Positions 45,737 to 54,164 of a DNA stretch of 64,000 bases are shown here, in pieces. How positions within the stretch are numbered: position 1 is the first letter of the stretch; each line of letters begins with the position of its first letter. The position numbers were made by a program, and so were the translations under genes. The stretch comes from Ectothiorhodospiraceae bacterium (lineage in GTDB: Bacteria > Pseudomonadota > Gammaproteobacteria > Nitrococcales > Aquisalimonadaceae), in assembly GCA_020831845.1 (NCBI GenBank), contig JAFIFV010000075.1:62001-126000 (forward strand). The letters run 5' to 3'. The notes beneath the pieces are model-generated. The model saw nothing but the letters and a program-made list of their open reading frames with translations. It was not told where the DNA came from and made no database searches.

Positions 45737-45800
45737 AATTGCTTCCTCCAGGGCCTGACTGACGGAATTCGGTCAGCCTGTGGTTGTCTGGAGACGGTTA

Positions 45801-45816
45801 TGCAGGGGACGTGCCA
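45801..45816 (-). promoter_or_regulatory. sigma54 promoter of fleR
   Basis: On the minus strand TGGCACGTCCCCTGCA is an excellent -24 element (TGGCACG) with GG-N10-GC spacing to the -12 GC. It is about 65 bp before the fleR start and just after the fleQ end. FleQ is the expected activator, as for fleSR in Pseudomonas. Confidence 0.85.
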
Positions 45817-45835
45817 GGAAGGGGAAAACGTGCCT

Positions 45836-45866
45836 GGGGAACACTGATTCCGAATCAGTGTTCCCC
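45836..45866. repeat. 31-bp near-perfect palindrome between fleQ and fleR
   Basis: GGGGAACACTGATTC and GAATCAGTGTTCCCC pair perfectly over 15 bp around a single central C. It starts 13 bp past the fleQ stop and about 20 bp upstream of the fleR -24 element. It could end fleQ transcription (only a short T stretch follows), be a REP-type element or be a regulator site. Its arms (GGGRA.C.CTGA) resemble the GGGAAGCGCTGA element elsewhere. Confidence 0.8.
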
Positions 45867-45879
45867 GTGAGCCGACGGC

Positions 45880-47319
<1,440 letters not shown>

Positions 47320-47383
47320 TGCCCACCCCTTGTTGTTGTTCGCGAGACTGTCGCTTTTCGATTGATTGTCGTTTGTTGAGATG

Positions 47384-47412
47384 ACGTTAAGTTGCGACGG
47401 TTCTGCGGTCAA
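47384..47412 (-). promoter_or_regulatory. possible sigma70 promoter of fleQ
   Basis: On the minus strand TTGACC is 17 bases from TAACGT, about 65 bp before the fleQ GTG. The -35 is good and the -10 poor (3 of 6), so this is tentative. A housekeeping promoter is expected for a class I gene. Confidence 0.35.
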
Positions 47413-47500
47413 CGCGGGGACGTCGGATTTTTGACGGCTATCACAGTTTGCGTTCATGGCGCCGGTGTTTTGGCGTCTGAGCCCGGAACAGGGTGTCCGG

Positions 47501-47529
47501 AAATTGACAGCCCCGCACGAGGGCGGGGC
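47501..47529 (-). terminator. terminator after fliT
   Basis: Stem GCCCCGC/GCGGGGC (47510-47529) with a 6-base loop, followed on the minus strand by TGTCAATTT. It lies 27 bp past the fliT stop and separates the fliD-S-T unit from fleQ. Confidence 0.7.
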
Positions 47530-47556
47530 AATGGGCCGGGGGATGGGAAGGAGGCG

Positions 47557-47892
47557 TTACCGGGAGTAGCGGTGGTACTCGTCCATGGCCTGACGTCCGG
47601 TGCGGACATGCTGGGCGGCCTGGGCGGAGGAGCTCTTGCCTGCCTCGGCGAGCGAAAGCAGCTCGGGATCCAGTTCCAGCACCTTGGAAACACAGTACTC
47701 CACGGTCACCACTGCGTCCGCGGGTATCGGCGTTGCGAACAACTGTTGGGCGAGCTGCTGGCGTTCCGTCTCCAACTGTGCCATTGCCGCCCAGTCGGCC
47801 TTGCGGGCAGCACGCAGCATATCCTCGGTAATGCCCAGCAGGCGCCGGGCAACCTGTTTGCGCTCGTCCGCGTTGCCTGGATCTGTCTGCAT
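47557..47892 (-). CDS. fliT: flagellar export chaperone FliT-like protein
   Basis: A 111-residue helical protein at the position of fliT, right after fliS. FliT holds the FliD cap protein for export and can act on transcription factors. Sequence similarity in this family is weak; the evidence is size, the helical pattern (LLGITEDMLRAARKADWAAM) and gene order. I chose the ATG at 47892 because GAGGAA lies eight bases before it; the longer TTG start overlapping fliS has none. Confidence 0.78.
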   Translation of the reverse strand: MQTDPGNADERKQVARRLLGITEDMLRAARKADWAAMAQLETERQQLAQQLFATPIPADAVVTVEYCVSKVLELDPELLSLAEAGKSSSAQAAQHVRTGRQAMDEYHRYSR

Positions 47893-47915
47893 GCGGGTGT
47901 TCCTCGCGAAAGTCG

Positions 47916-48350
47916 TCAACCGGTGATCTGCAGGCCCGGGGCGCTGCCGGAACGGGCGTGACCGCCGGTGGCCTGTTCACGGATTCCGTCCCAGCCCGCC
48001 TTGATCTCGCGCATCAGCCCGGCGACTTCCTCCAGGCGGGATATGTCATTGTGCAGATTCGCCTCCAACAGGCGACGCTGCATGTATTCGTAGAGTGAAG
48101 CAAGGCTTTCCGACAGTTCCCCGCCCCGCTCCATGTCCAGGCTCACCCGCAAACCTTCCACGATGGAGATCGCCTTGCCGATCTCGACACCCTTGTCAGC
48201 CGTCTGTCCGCGCTCCATGGCACCCCTGGCCTGGGCCACGCGGGTGAGGAAACCTTCCATCAGCATCTGGATCAGGCGGTGCGGATCCGCGTAGTGCGCA
48301 TCCTGCTTGCTGGTCTGCTGATAGGCGCTCAGGCCGCTTTTCGCGTACAT
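47916..48350 (-). CDS. fliS: flagellin export chaperone FliS
   Basis: A 144-residue chaperone that keeps flagellin unfolded before export. SGLSAYQQTSKQDAHYADPH, LIQMLMEGFLTRVAQARGAM, VEGLRVSLDMERGGELSESL and LYEYMQRRLLEANL are all typical of FliS. ATG at 48350, 44 bp after fliD, with fliT downstream. Confidence 0.95.
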   Translation of the reverse strand: MYAKSGLSAYQQTSKQDAHYADPHRLIQMLMEGFLTRVAQARGAMERGQTADKGVEIGKAISIVEGLRVSLDMERGGELSESLASLYEYMQRRLLEANLHNDISRLEEVAGLMREIKAGWDGIREQATGGHARSGSAPGLQITG

Positions 48351-48394
48351 CGTTCTGTCCTCAACGGTTGTCCATCCACTACTCTGGTTATCGG

Positions 48395-50404
48395 CTACTT
48401 CCGCTGGGGCTGAAGCGCCGCCAACTGCTGAGTGAGGAACTGGCTGGTTTCATTCATCTGGGCAATCATGCGGTCCATGGCAGTGAACTGCGCCACGTAG
48501 CGCGCCTCCACCTGGCCCATGCGGCGCTCCAGGCGCTCCTGATCCCCTTTCAGCAGATCCAGACGACCATTCAGGGCATCGGTCTGGTTGCGAATGGTGC
48601 CGCTGGAACTGATATAGCTGTCCAGCAGCTTGTCCAGTTCACCCATCATGCCGCGGGAGAACGTGATTTCGCCCAGGCTGCCGGTCTGCGTCCCGTCCAC
48701 CTTGAGCTTCAGGCCCTCCGCGGGCCCGGTAAGACCGGTCAGGTACTGTCCGAAGCCTTCCGCTTCGCGGCCGCCGATGGTGCCCTGTACATCCGTGCCG
48801 GTCACCGATTCCCCGCCCGAGATGCCCAATGCGGTCTGCAGCGGCCCCGCCACGTTGGAGAACGATACCGTGGATTCGCTGCCATAACGCCCGGACATGA
48901 AGGAGAAGCGGTTGTTGTCTTCGTCGAAAGTCACGGAGATCTGTCGGCCCGCGTCCCGCAGGTTGTTGGACCCGTTGATCAGGGCCTGGAGCTCGCGTGC
49001 CACCGCGTCCATGGAGTCGTAGGTACCGGAACGCAGTGTCAGCACTTCCGAGCGCGTGCCGTCCACGCTGATGCGGAAGGTGTTCGAGCCCTCCTCGATG
49101 GTGATCGGACCACCACCGATGGAGGCGCCATTGAAGCGGCCACGGGTGGCCAACGCGCTCACTTCTACCGCGTAGCGTCCGCTTTCGGTTGCGGAGCGGT
49201 TGCTGTCGTAGCTGAAGCCCTGACCGTCAACGATACCGGTGGGGCTGAAAAGCGCCGCCACGGCCTCCGGATCTCGCTCCAACGCCTCGGTGAGCTTGTC
49301 GGCATTGAGGTCCAGCCCGCCGCTGCGGTTGGTCAGAATGCCGACATCAGCCATGGAACGAACACTGCGCCCCTCAAGCTCGGCGAGTGGATTGCTGATG
49401 GTGTTGCGCAACTGCGACAGGATATTGCGGGCTGCGGCGTTGCCATTCAGCGGGCCCGCTGTTTCCGTTTCCGGATCGTAGCGGGTCAGCCTGTCCATTT
49501 CCTTCTGCAGCGCGTTGAAGGCCTCGACGAACCCTTCAATGGCCGCCTGCGCGCCGCTGTTGTCGCGGGTCACGCCCACACGGATCGGCGCCTCGGAGAC
49601 GGCCTTCAGGTCCAGGGTGACGTTATCGATGAGATCGTCGATGGTGTTCGTGGAACGGGTAACGGTCAGGCCGTCGATAGTCAGTTCGGCGTTCGAGGCC
49701 CGCCGCGTCACCGTGGTATCCGTGCTGGATTCGTTGAACGCCAACCGCTCCAGCGGGGAGCCGGCCTGGTCCGCATCCACATCGATGAAAAAGGCGTTGT
49801 CCTCGCCGGTCTCCGTGGACGTGAAGACCAGCCGCTCGCCACTGCCGTCGTTGACGATATTGGCGCGCACGCCCATGTCCGCCTCGTTCACCGCATCGCG
49901 GACGCCCTGCAGACTGTTGTTGGACGGATCGATCTGGATGGTGCGGGTTGCCTTGTCACCGTTCTGCTGCATACCGGTGACATTGCCTTCCTCGTCGTAT
50001 TCCACGGTGCCGAAGCGGAACGTGAGCGAGCCCGTACCCACTGCCGCATCCCGGCTGGAGAACGCGCCGGAGGCAAGCCCCTGCGCCTGCGCCAGGCGGT
50101 TGACCTGGATGTCGTAGTTGCCGGTGGTGGCGCCGTCCTGAGCAGTGATGCCCAGCACCTTGCTGTCTGACGTGGTGGCATTGGTGACAATGAAGCTGTT
50201 CTTCTTGCCCAGATCCTGCACGGTACCCTGGAACGTGGACAGTGCACTGCGAAGCTGGCCCAGCGCGGAGAGCTGGGTCTCGATGCGCTGCTGCTGGCGG
50301 TCGATCCGGTTCTGCTGGGGCGCACGCTCGGCCGCCATCAACTGATCCACCAGGCCGCGAACGTCGATCCCGGACCCGATTCCCATCGAACTGATACCAG
50401 CCAT
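48395..50404 (-). CDS. fliD: flagellar filament cap protein FliD
   Basis: A 669-residue cap protein, longer than the ~470 of E. coli. The conserved N-terminus (ISSMGIGSGIDVRGLVDQLM) and C-terminus (LLKGDQERLERRMGQVEARY, FTAMDRMIAQMN) fold together as the cap's leg, and the variable middle forms the exposed part. The extra length is in the middle, perhaps for host or surface contact. The ATG at 50404 follows AGGAG; a longer in-frame start is unlikely. It follows flaG after 154 bp containing a sigma54 promoter. Confidence 0.95.
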   Translation of the reverse strand: MAGISSMGIGSGIDVRGLVDQLMAAERAPQQNRIDRQQQRIETQLSALGQLRSALSTFQGTVQDLGKKNSFIVTNATTSDSKVLGITAQDGATTGNYDIQVNRLAQAQGLASGAFSSRDAAVGTGSLTFRFGTVEYDEEGNVTGMQQNGDKATRTIQIDPSNNSLQGVRDAVNEADMGVRANIVNDGSGERLVFTSTETGEDNAFFIDVDADQAGSPLERLAFNESSTDTTVTRRASNAELTIDGLTVTRSTNTIDDLIDNVTLDLKAVSEAPIRVGVTRDNSGAQAAIEGFVEAFNALQKEMDRLTRYDPETETAGPLNGNAAARNILSQLRNTISNPLAELEGRSVRSMADVGILTNRSGGLDLNADKLTEALERDPEAVAALFSPTGIVDGQGFSYDSNRSATESGRYAVEVSALATRGRFNGASIGGGPITIEEGSNTFRISVDGTRSEVLTLRSGTYDSMDAVARELQALINGSNNLRDAGRQISVTFDEDNNRFSFMSGRYGSESTVSFSNVAGPLQTALGISGGESVTGTDVQGTIGGREAEGFGQYLTGLTGPAEGLKLKVDGTQTGSLGEITFSRGMMGELDKLLDSYISSSGTIRNQTDALNGRLDLLKGDQERLERRMGQVEARYVAQFTAMDRMIAQMNETSQFLTQQLAALQPQRK

Positions 50405-50515
50405 GTCCTTGACTCCTAAACTGCAGGTTCTTGCCGGCCCGCCGGCAATCCGTTTCCGCACACAAGGCGGGTGAAGGCCTGTTCAACTGCGTGGCACGCT
50501 TTCCAACCAATCCTG

Positions 50516-50531
50516 AGCAAGATTGTTGCCA
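50516..50531 (-). promoter_or_regulatory. sigma54 promoter before fliD
   Basis: On the minus strand TTGGCAACAATCTTGCT gives a -24 TTGGCA and -12 TTGCT with GG-N10-GC spacing. It lies between flaG and fliD, about 110 bp from the fliD start, so fliD-fliS-fliT can be made before FliA becomes active. Confidence 0.75.
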
Positions 50532-50558
50532 ACCTGTGCCCGGCTCGAGGATAGCGCC

Positions 50559-50915
50559 TTACGCCTTTGCCTCGAACAGCAGACCACGCAGGTGCTCGAT
50601 ATTCTCGGCCGCTGCCACCAGCTTCTCCGGCGGGATCTGGCGAACCACTTCCTCGGTCTGGGAGTCCAGCACGGTGATGATCGTCCGGCCGGAGTTCTCG
50701 TCCACCGAGAAGCGTAGATCACGCTGGACACTCTGTACGAATTCGTTGATGTCCCGCACGGCGGAGTCCACATCTTCCGCCCGGATGGGCTCGATACGCT
50801 CCGCGCCCTCGGGCCTGGACTCCCTGTCCGCCCGCATCTGCCTGGATTCTTCCCGAACCACTGAAACGGTACCTGTGGCTGCGGGTGACAGCAGGGTCAG
50901 GGCTACCTTTTCCAT
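50559..50915 (-). CDS. flaG: FlaG family protein
   Basis: A 118-residue FlaG protein. The conserved C-terminal block is NEFVQSVQRDLRFSVDENSG, then RTIITVLDSQTEEVVRQIPP and a final helix. FlaG homologues affect filament length in several polar-flagellated bacteria; the mechanism is unclear. I chose the ATG at 50915 for its GAGGA site; an in-frame codon at 50954 is less likely. It lies between the first flagellin gene's terminator and fliD. Confidence 0.9.
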   Translation of the reverse strand: MEKVALTLLSPAATGTVSVVREESRQMRADRESRPEGAERIEPIRAEDVDSAVRDINEFVQSVQRDLRFSVDENSGRTIITVLDSQTEEVVRQIPPEKLVAAAENIEHLRGLLFEAKA

Positions 50916-50945
50916 GTTCGAATCCTCACGTGCATAACCACGAAA

Positions 50946-50971
50946 GGGCGACACTGCATTCAGTGCCGCCC
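50946..50971 (-). terminator. terminator after the promoter-distal flagellin gene
   Basis: A hairpin with stem GGCGGCACTG/CAGTGTCGCC (one mismatch) and a 4-base loop lies 23 bp past the flagellin stop, followed on the minus strand by CTTTCGT. Probably leaky, since flaG begins 31 bp further on. Confidence 0.6.
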
Positions 50972-50993
50972 CGGGTTGCTACCGTTCCGCCCT

Positions 50994-52301
50994 TTAGCCC
51001 AGCAGTGCCAGCACATTCTGCGGCACGGCGTTGGCCTGGGAGAGCACCGAGGTACCGGCCTGCTGCAGAATCTGCGCGCGGGTCAGCGCGGCCGTCTCGG
51101 CAGCGAAGTCCGCATCCAGGATCCGCGAGCGCGAGGCACTCAGGTTCTCGGCACTGATCCCCAGGTTGGAGACCGTGGACTCGAAGCGGTTCTGCACCGC
51201 ACCGAAGTCGGCACGCAGGCCGTTCACCTGGTCCAGCGCGCCATCGATGATACCGATGGTCAGCGTGGCACTCTGACGGGTCAGCACATTGACGTCGTCA
51301 GCCAGGTTGCGGGCGGTGGCCTCACCGTTGCCGATGTCGCCCGGATCGCCGGCAGCGCTGAACAGCGTCACTTCGTCCGGGTCCCCAGCGTCGTCCACCA
51401 CACCATCCGTCTCACCACCAGCGACGGTGAACTCGGAGCCGGAGGCACCACGAATGGTCAAGCCGCGGCCGCCTTCGTTATCCACGGACACCGCGGCGGA
51501 CAGGCCCAGAGCGGCGATGTCGGCACCGGAGAGGTCGTCAGCGTCGATTGCATCGCCGGCTCCATCGAAGGCATTGCCGGATTCCGCGAGGCGGATCGCC
51601 TGGTTGATGGCACGGGCCAGGTCATCGAAGTTGTCGATTTCGTCCAACTGAGCCGCAGCGTCACCAAGGTTGCCGTCCAGTGTTTCCTGGATGCTGATGG
51701 TCTGGCCATCGATTTCGATGGTGATGTCCGCAAAGCCTTCGATGTTGCCCAGTTGGTCCGGGGAAACGAAGGCGGACTCGGCAATCTGCGCACCCAGCTG
51801 GCTGGCCCGGGCGTCGACACCGTCAACACCGATGACCTGGCCCTGGTTGGCACCCACCTGGAACAGCAGGTTGGACAGCGAACCGTCCAGCACACTCTGG
51901 TTGTTGAACTGGGTGGCGTTGGCGATACGGGCCACTTCGGAAATGGCCTGCTGCACTTCCTCATTCAGCGCTGCGCGGTCCGACGCCGAGTTGGAGTCGT
52001 TGGCCGCCTGCACGGCCAGCTCGCGGGCACGCTGCATCAGGTTGCCGATTTCGGTCAGCGCGCCTTCGGCGGTCTGCGCCAGCGAGATGCCGTCATTGGC
52101 GTTGCGCTGGGCCTGCTGCTGGCCACGGATCTGGGCGCTGAAGCGCTCGGAGATGGCCAGACCGGCAGCATCGTCCTTGGCGGAGTTGATGCGCAGGCCG
52201 GAGGACAGGCGCTGCAGCGAAGTCTGGAGATCGCCCTGCGACCGGGTAAGGTTGCGCTGGGCATTCAGCGAAGCAATATTGGTGTTAATAACCTGAGACA
52301 T
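50994..52301 (-). CDS. fliC: flagellin (copy 1, downstream)
   Basis: A 435-residue flagellin. The conserved N-terminal D0/D1 part (MSQVINTNIASLNAQRNL...) and C-terminal part (...SVLSQANAVPQNVLALLG) are joined by an acidic middle (about 175-330). QRARELAVQAAN near residue 90 matches the conserved D1 segment. It is 435 residues like its tandem neighbour; the ends are almost identical and the differences are concentrated in the middle. It has its own sigma28 promoter and terminator, so it is a separate unit. The low pI middle fits a saline habitat (inference). Confidence 0.97.
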   Translation of the reverse strand: MSQVINTNIASLNAQRNLTRSQGDLQTSLQRLSSGLRINSAKDDAAGLAISERFSAQIRGQQQAQRNANDGISLAQTAEGALTEIGNLMQRARELAVQAANDSNSASDRAALNEEVQQAISEVARIANATQFNNQSVLDGSLSNLLFQVGANQGQVIGVDGVDARASQLGAQIAESAFVSPDQLGNIEGFADITIEIDGQTISIQETLDGNLGDAAAQLDEIDNFDDLARAINQAIRLAESGNAFDGAGDAIDADDLSGADIAALGLSAAVSVDNEGGRGLTIRGASGSEFTVAGGETDGVVDDAGDPDEVTLFSAAGDPGDIGNGEATARNLADDVNVLTRQSATLTIGIIDGALDQVNGLRADFGAVQNRFESTVSNLGISAENLSASRSRILDADFAAETAALTRAQILQQAGTSVLSQANAVPQNVLALLG

Positions 52302-52378
52302 CTTGATCCCACTCCTGCGTTAACACGGTGCCTGGCACCGTCACCTTCCAGCTACGCTGGATTCTTTGTTCAAGAGGG

Positions 52379-52405
52379 TTAACGGCAGTTGCAAGGGGGG
52401 CTTTA
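52379..52405 (-). promoter_or_regulatory. sigma28 promoter of flagellin copy 1
   Basis: On the minus strand TAAA is followed by 15 bases and GCCGTTAA, matching the FliA consensus TAAA-N15-GCCGATAA at 11 of 12 positions. It is about 78 bp before the ATG. Confidence 0.92.
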
Positions 52406-52456
52406 GCGGTTTCAGGCTATTTTTTGTGATGCAGTTGGCAATTTTAACCGGGAAAC

Positions 52457-52486
52457 AAAGGCGGCGCCCGGAAGAGCGCCGCCTTT
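52457..52486 (-). terminator. terminator between the two flagellin genes
   Basis: Stem AAAGGCGGCGC/GCGCCGCCTTT with an 8-base loop lies 20 bp past the stop of the upstream flagellin and is followed on the minus strand by TTTGTTT. It isolates the two flagellin transcripts. Confidence 0.85.
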
Positions 52487-52505
52487 CTGATTACAGCGGC
52501 AAGGC

Positions 52506-53813
52506 CTAGCCCAGCAGCGCCAGCACGTTCTGCGGCACGGCGTTGGCCTGGGAGAGCACCGAGGTACCGGCCTGCTGCAGGATCTGCGCGCGGGTCAGCG
52601 CGGCCGTCTCGGCAGCGAAGTCCGCATCCAGGATCCGCGAGCGCGAGGCACTCAGGTTCTCGGCACTGATGCCCAGGTTTGAGACGGTGGATTCGAAGCG
52701 GTTCTGCACCGCACCGAAGTCCGCACGCAGACCGTTCACCTGGTCCAGCGCGCCATCGATGATACCGATGGTCAGCGTGGCACTCTGACGGGTCAGCACA
52801 TTGACGTCATCAGCCAGGTTGCGGGCGGTGGCTTCACCGCTCCCGATGTCGCCCGGATCACCGGCCTCGTCGAACAGCATCACTTCGTCCGCGAGGCCAT
52901 CGTCGTCCACCACACCGGTGGTCTCACCACCATCGACGGTGAACTCGGAGCCGAAGGCGCCACGAATGGTCAGGCCGCGACCGCCTTCGTTATCCACGGA
53001 CACCGCGGCGGACAGGCCCAGAGCGGCGATGTCGGCACCGGAGAGGTCGTCAGCGTCGATTGCAGCGCCGGCTTCATCGAAGGCATTGCCGGATTCCGCG
53101 AGGCGGATGGCCTGGTTGATGGCACGGGACAAGTCATCGAAGTTGTCGATTTCGTCCAGCTGAGCCGCAGCGTCACCAAGGTTGCCATCCAGTGTTTCCT
53201 GGATGCTGATGGTTGAATCGCCAACTTCGATGGTGATATCAGCAAAGCCTTCGATGTTGCCCAGTTGGTCCGGGGAAACGAAGGCGGACTCGGCAACCTG
53301 CGCACCCAACTGGCTGGCACGGGCGTCGACACCGTCAACACCGATGACCTGGCCCTGGTTGGCACCCACCTGGAACAGCAGGTTGGACAGCGAACCGTCC
53401 AGCACGCTCTGGTTGTTGAACTGGGTGGCGTTGGCGATACGGGCCACTTCGGAAATGGCCTGCTGCACTTCCTCGTTCAGCGCTGCGCGGTCCGACGCCG
53501 AGTTGGAGTCGTTGGCGGCCTGCACGGCCAGCTCACGTGCACGCTGCATGAGGTTGCCGATTTCGGTCAACGCACCTTCGGCGGTCTGCGCCAGCGAGAT
53601 GCCGTCATTGGCGTTGCGCTGGGCCTGCTCCTGGCCGCGGATCTGTGCACTGAAGCGCTCGGAGATGGCCAGACCGGCAGCATCGTCCTTGGCGGAGTTG
53701 ATGCGCAGGCCCGAGGACAGGCGCTGCAGCGAAGTCTGCAGGTCGCCCTGCGAACTGGTGAGATTCCGCTGCGCGTTCAGCGAAGCGATATTGGTATTGA
53801 TAACTTGAGACAT
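52506..53813 (-). CDS. fliC: flagellin (copy 2, upstream)
   Basis: A second 435-residue flagellin, in tandem with copy 1. N-terminal differences are few (for example NLTSSQGDL against NLTRSQGDL, and RGQEQAQ against RGQQQAQ). The last ~125 residues are identical, which suggests recent duplication or gene conversion. The middle differs mainly around EVGDSTISIQET and the VDGGETTGVVDDDG region. It has its own sigma28 promoter. Which copy dominates the filament cannot be told. Confidence 0.97.
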   Translation of the reverse strand: MSQVINTNIASLNAQRNLTSSQGDLQTSLQRLSSGLRINSAKDDAAGLAISERFSAQIRGQEQAQRNANDGISLAQTAEGALTEIGNLMQRARELAVQAANDSNSASDRAALNEEVQQAISEVARIANATQFNNQSVLDGSLSNLLFQVGANQGQVIGVDGVDARASQLGAQVAESAFVSPDQLGNIEGFADITIEVGDSTISIQETLDGNLGDAAAQLDEIDNFDDLSRAINQAIRLAESGNAFDEAGAAIDADDLSGADIAALGLSAAVSVDNEGGRGLTIRGAFGSEFTVDGGETTGVVDDDGLADEVMLFDEAGDPGDIGSGEATARNLADDVNVLTRQSATLTIGIIDGALDQVNGLRADFGAVQNRFESTVSNLGISAENLSASRSRILDADFAAETAALTRAQILQQAGTSVLSQANAVPQNVLALLG

Positions 53814-53886
53814 GTTTCCACTCCTGGCTTACCGGTGCCCCGCACCGTTCCCATCTACCCGATTAAGGTTCCGTCGTTCATACCGG

Positions 53887-53913
53887 TTAACGACTGAGAG
53901 CAAGGCAGCTTTA
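53887..53913 (-). promoter_or_regulatory. sigma28 promoter of flagellin copy 2
   Basis: On the minus strand TAAA, 15 bases, then GTCGTTAA; a FliA-type promoter with two differences from GCCGATAA. It is about 74 bp before the ATG, almost the same distance as for copy 1. Confidence 0.9.
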
Positions 53914-54028
53914 GGCGAGGGTGAACTATTTTTGTGAAGTGGTTGGCAAATTTTCCAGGGGGCCAGCGTGGGTGGGGAGTTCGGTAGGCATCGCCTCTGG
54001 CGCCGGGTGAGACCTCCGCAGCGAGAGC

Positions 54029-54158
54029 ATTCCGGCCTGACGGCCGGATCGGTGGCAATCGCCTTGCGGCGATTACCCCCCTACCCGATGCCGCCCGCCC
54101 CCAACACACCGTAGGGGAGTAACCGCGCAGCGGTTGCTACCGTCGGGCGCAGGCCCGA
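54029..54158. repeat. REP-like cluster with two facing elements
   Basis: Two related hairpin elements face each other: 54111-54141 reads GTAGGGGAGTAACCGC-GCA-GCGGTTGC on the plus strand, and 54051-54085 reads GGTAGGGGGGTAATCGCC with GGCGATTGCC on the minus strand. Further hairpins TCCGGCC-TGAC-GGCCGGA (54031-54048) and CGGGC/GCCCG (54143-54158) flank them. This is the layout of paired REP elements. It is directly downstream of flgL and may also end that transcript. Confidence 0.7.
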
Positions 54159-54164
54159 AGGACG

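Larger units (their letters stand above)
53814..54164. other. intergenic region: flagellin promoter and REP-like cluster
   Basis: About 350 bp between flgL and the upstream flagellin. The right-hand 130 bp (54029-54158) is a run of hairpins, described separately. The left-hand 140 bp carries the sigma28 promoter and a conserved upstream block (53926-53954) also found before copy 1 at 52418-52445. I see no extra gene. Confidence 0.6.

Noticed and set aside
47320-47457. ATG at 47457 as the fleQ start
   Set aside because: It would add 46 residues unlike any FleQ, has no ribosome site, and would place the probable promoter inside the gene. The GTG at 47319 has AAGGGG at the right distance.
48368-50170. 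Plus-strand open frame of 600 codons over fliD
   Set aside because: Antisense to fliD; no motif or plausible start signal.
50976-52382. Plus-strand open frames over both flagellins
   Set aside because: They are similar to one another only because the flagellin genes beneath them are similar.
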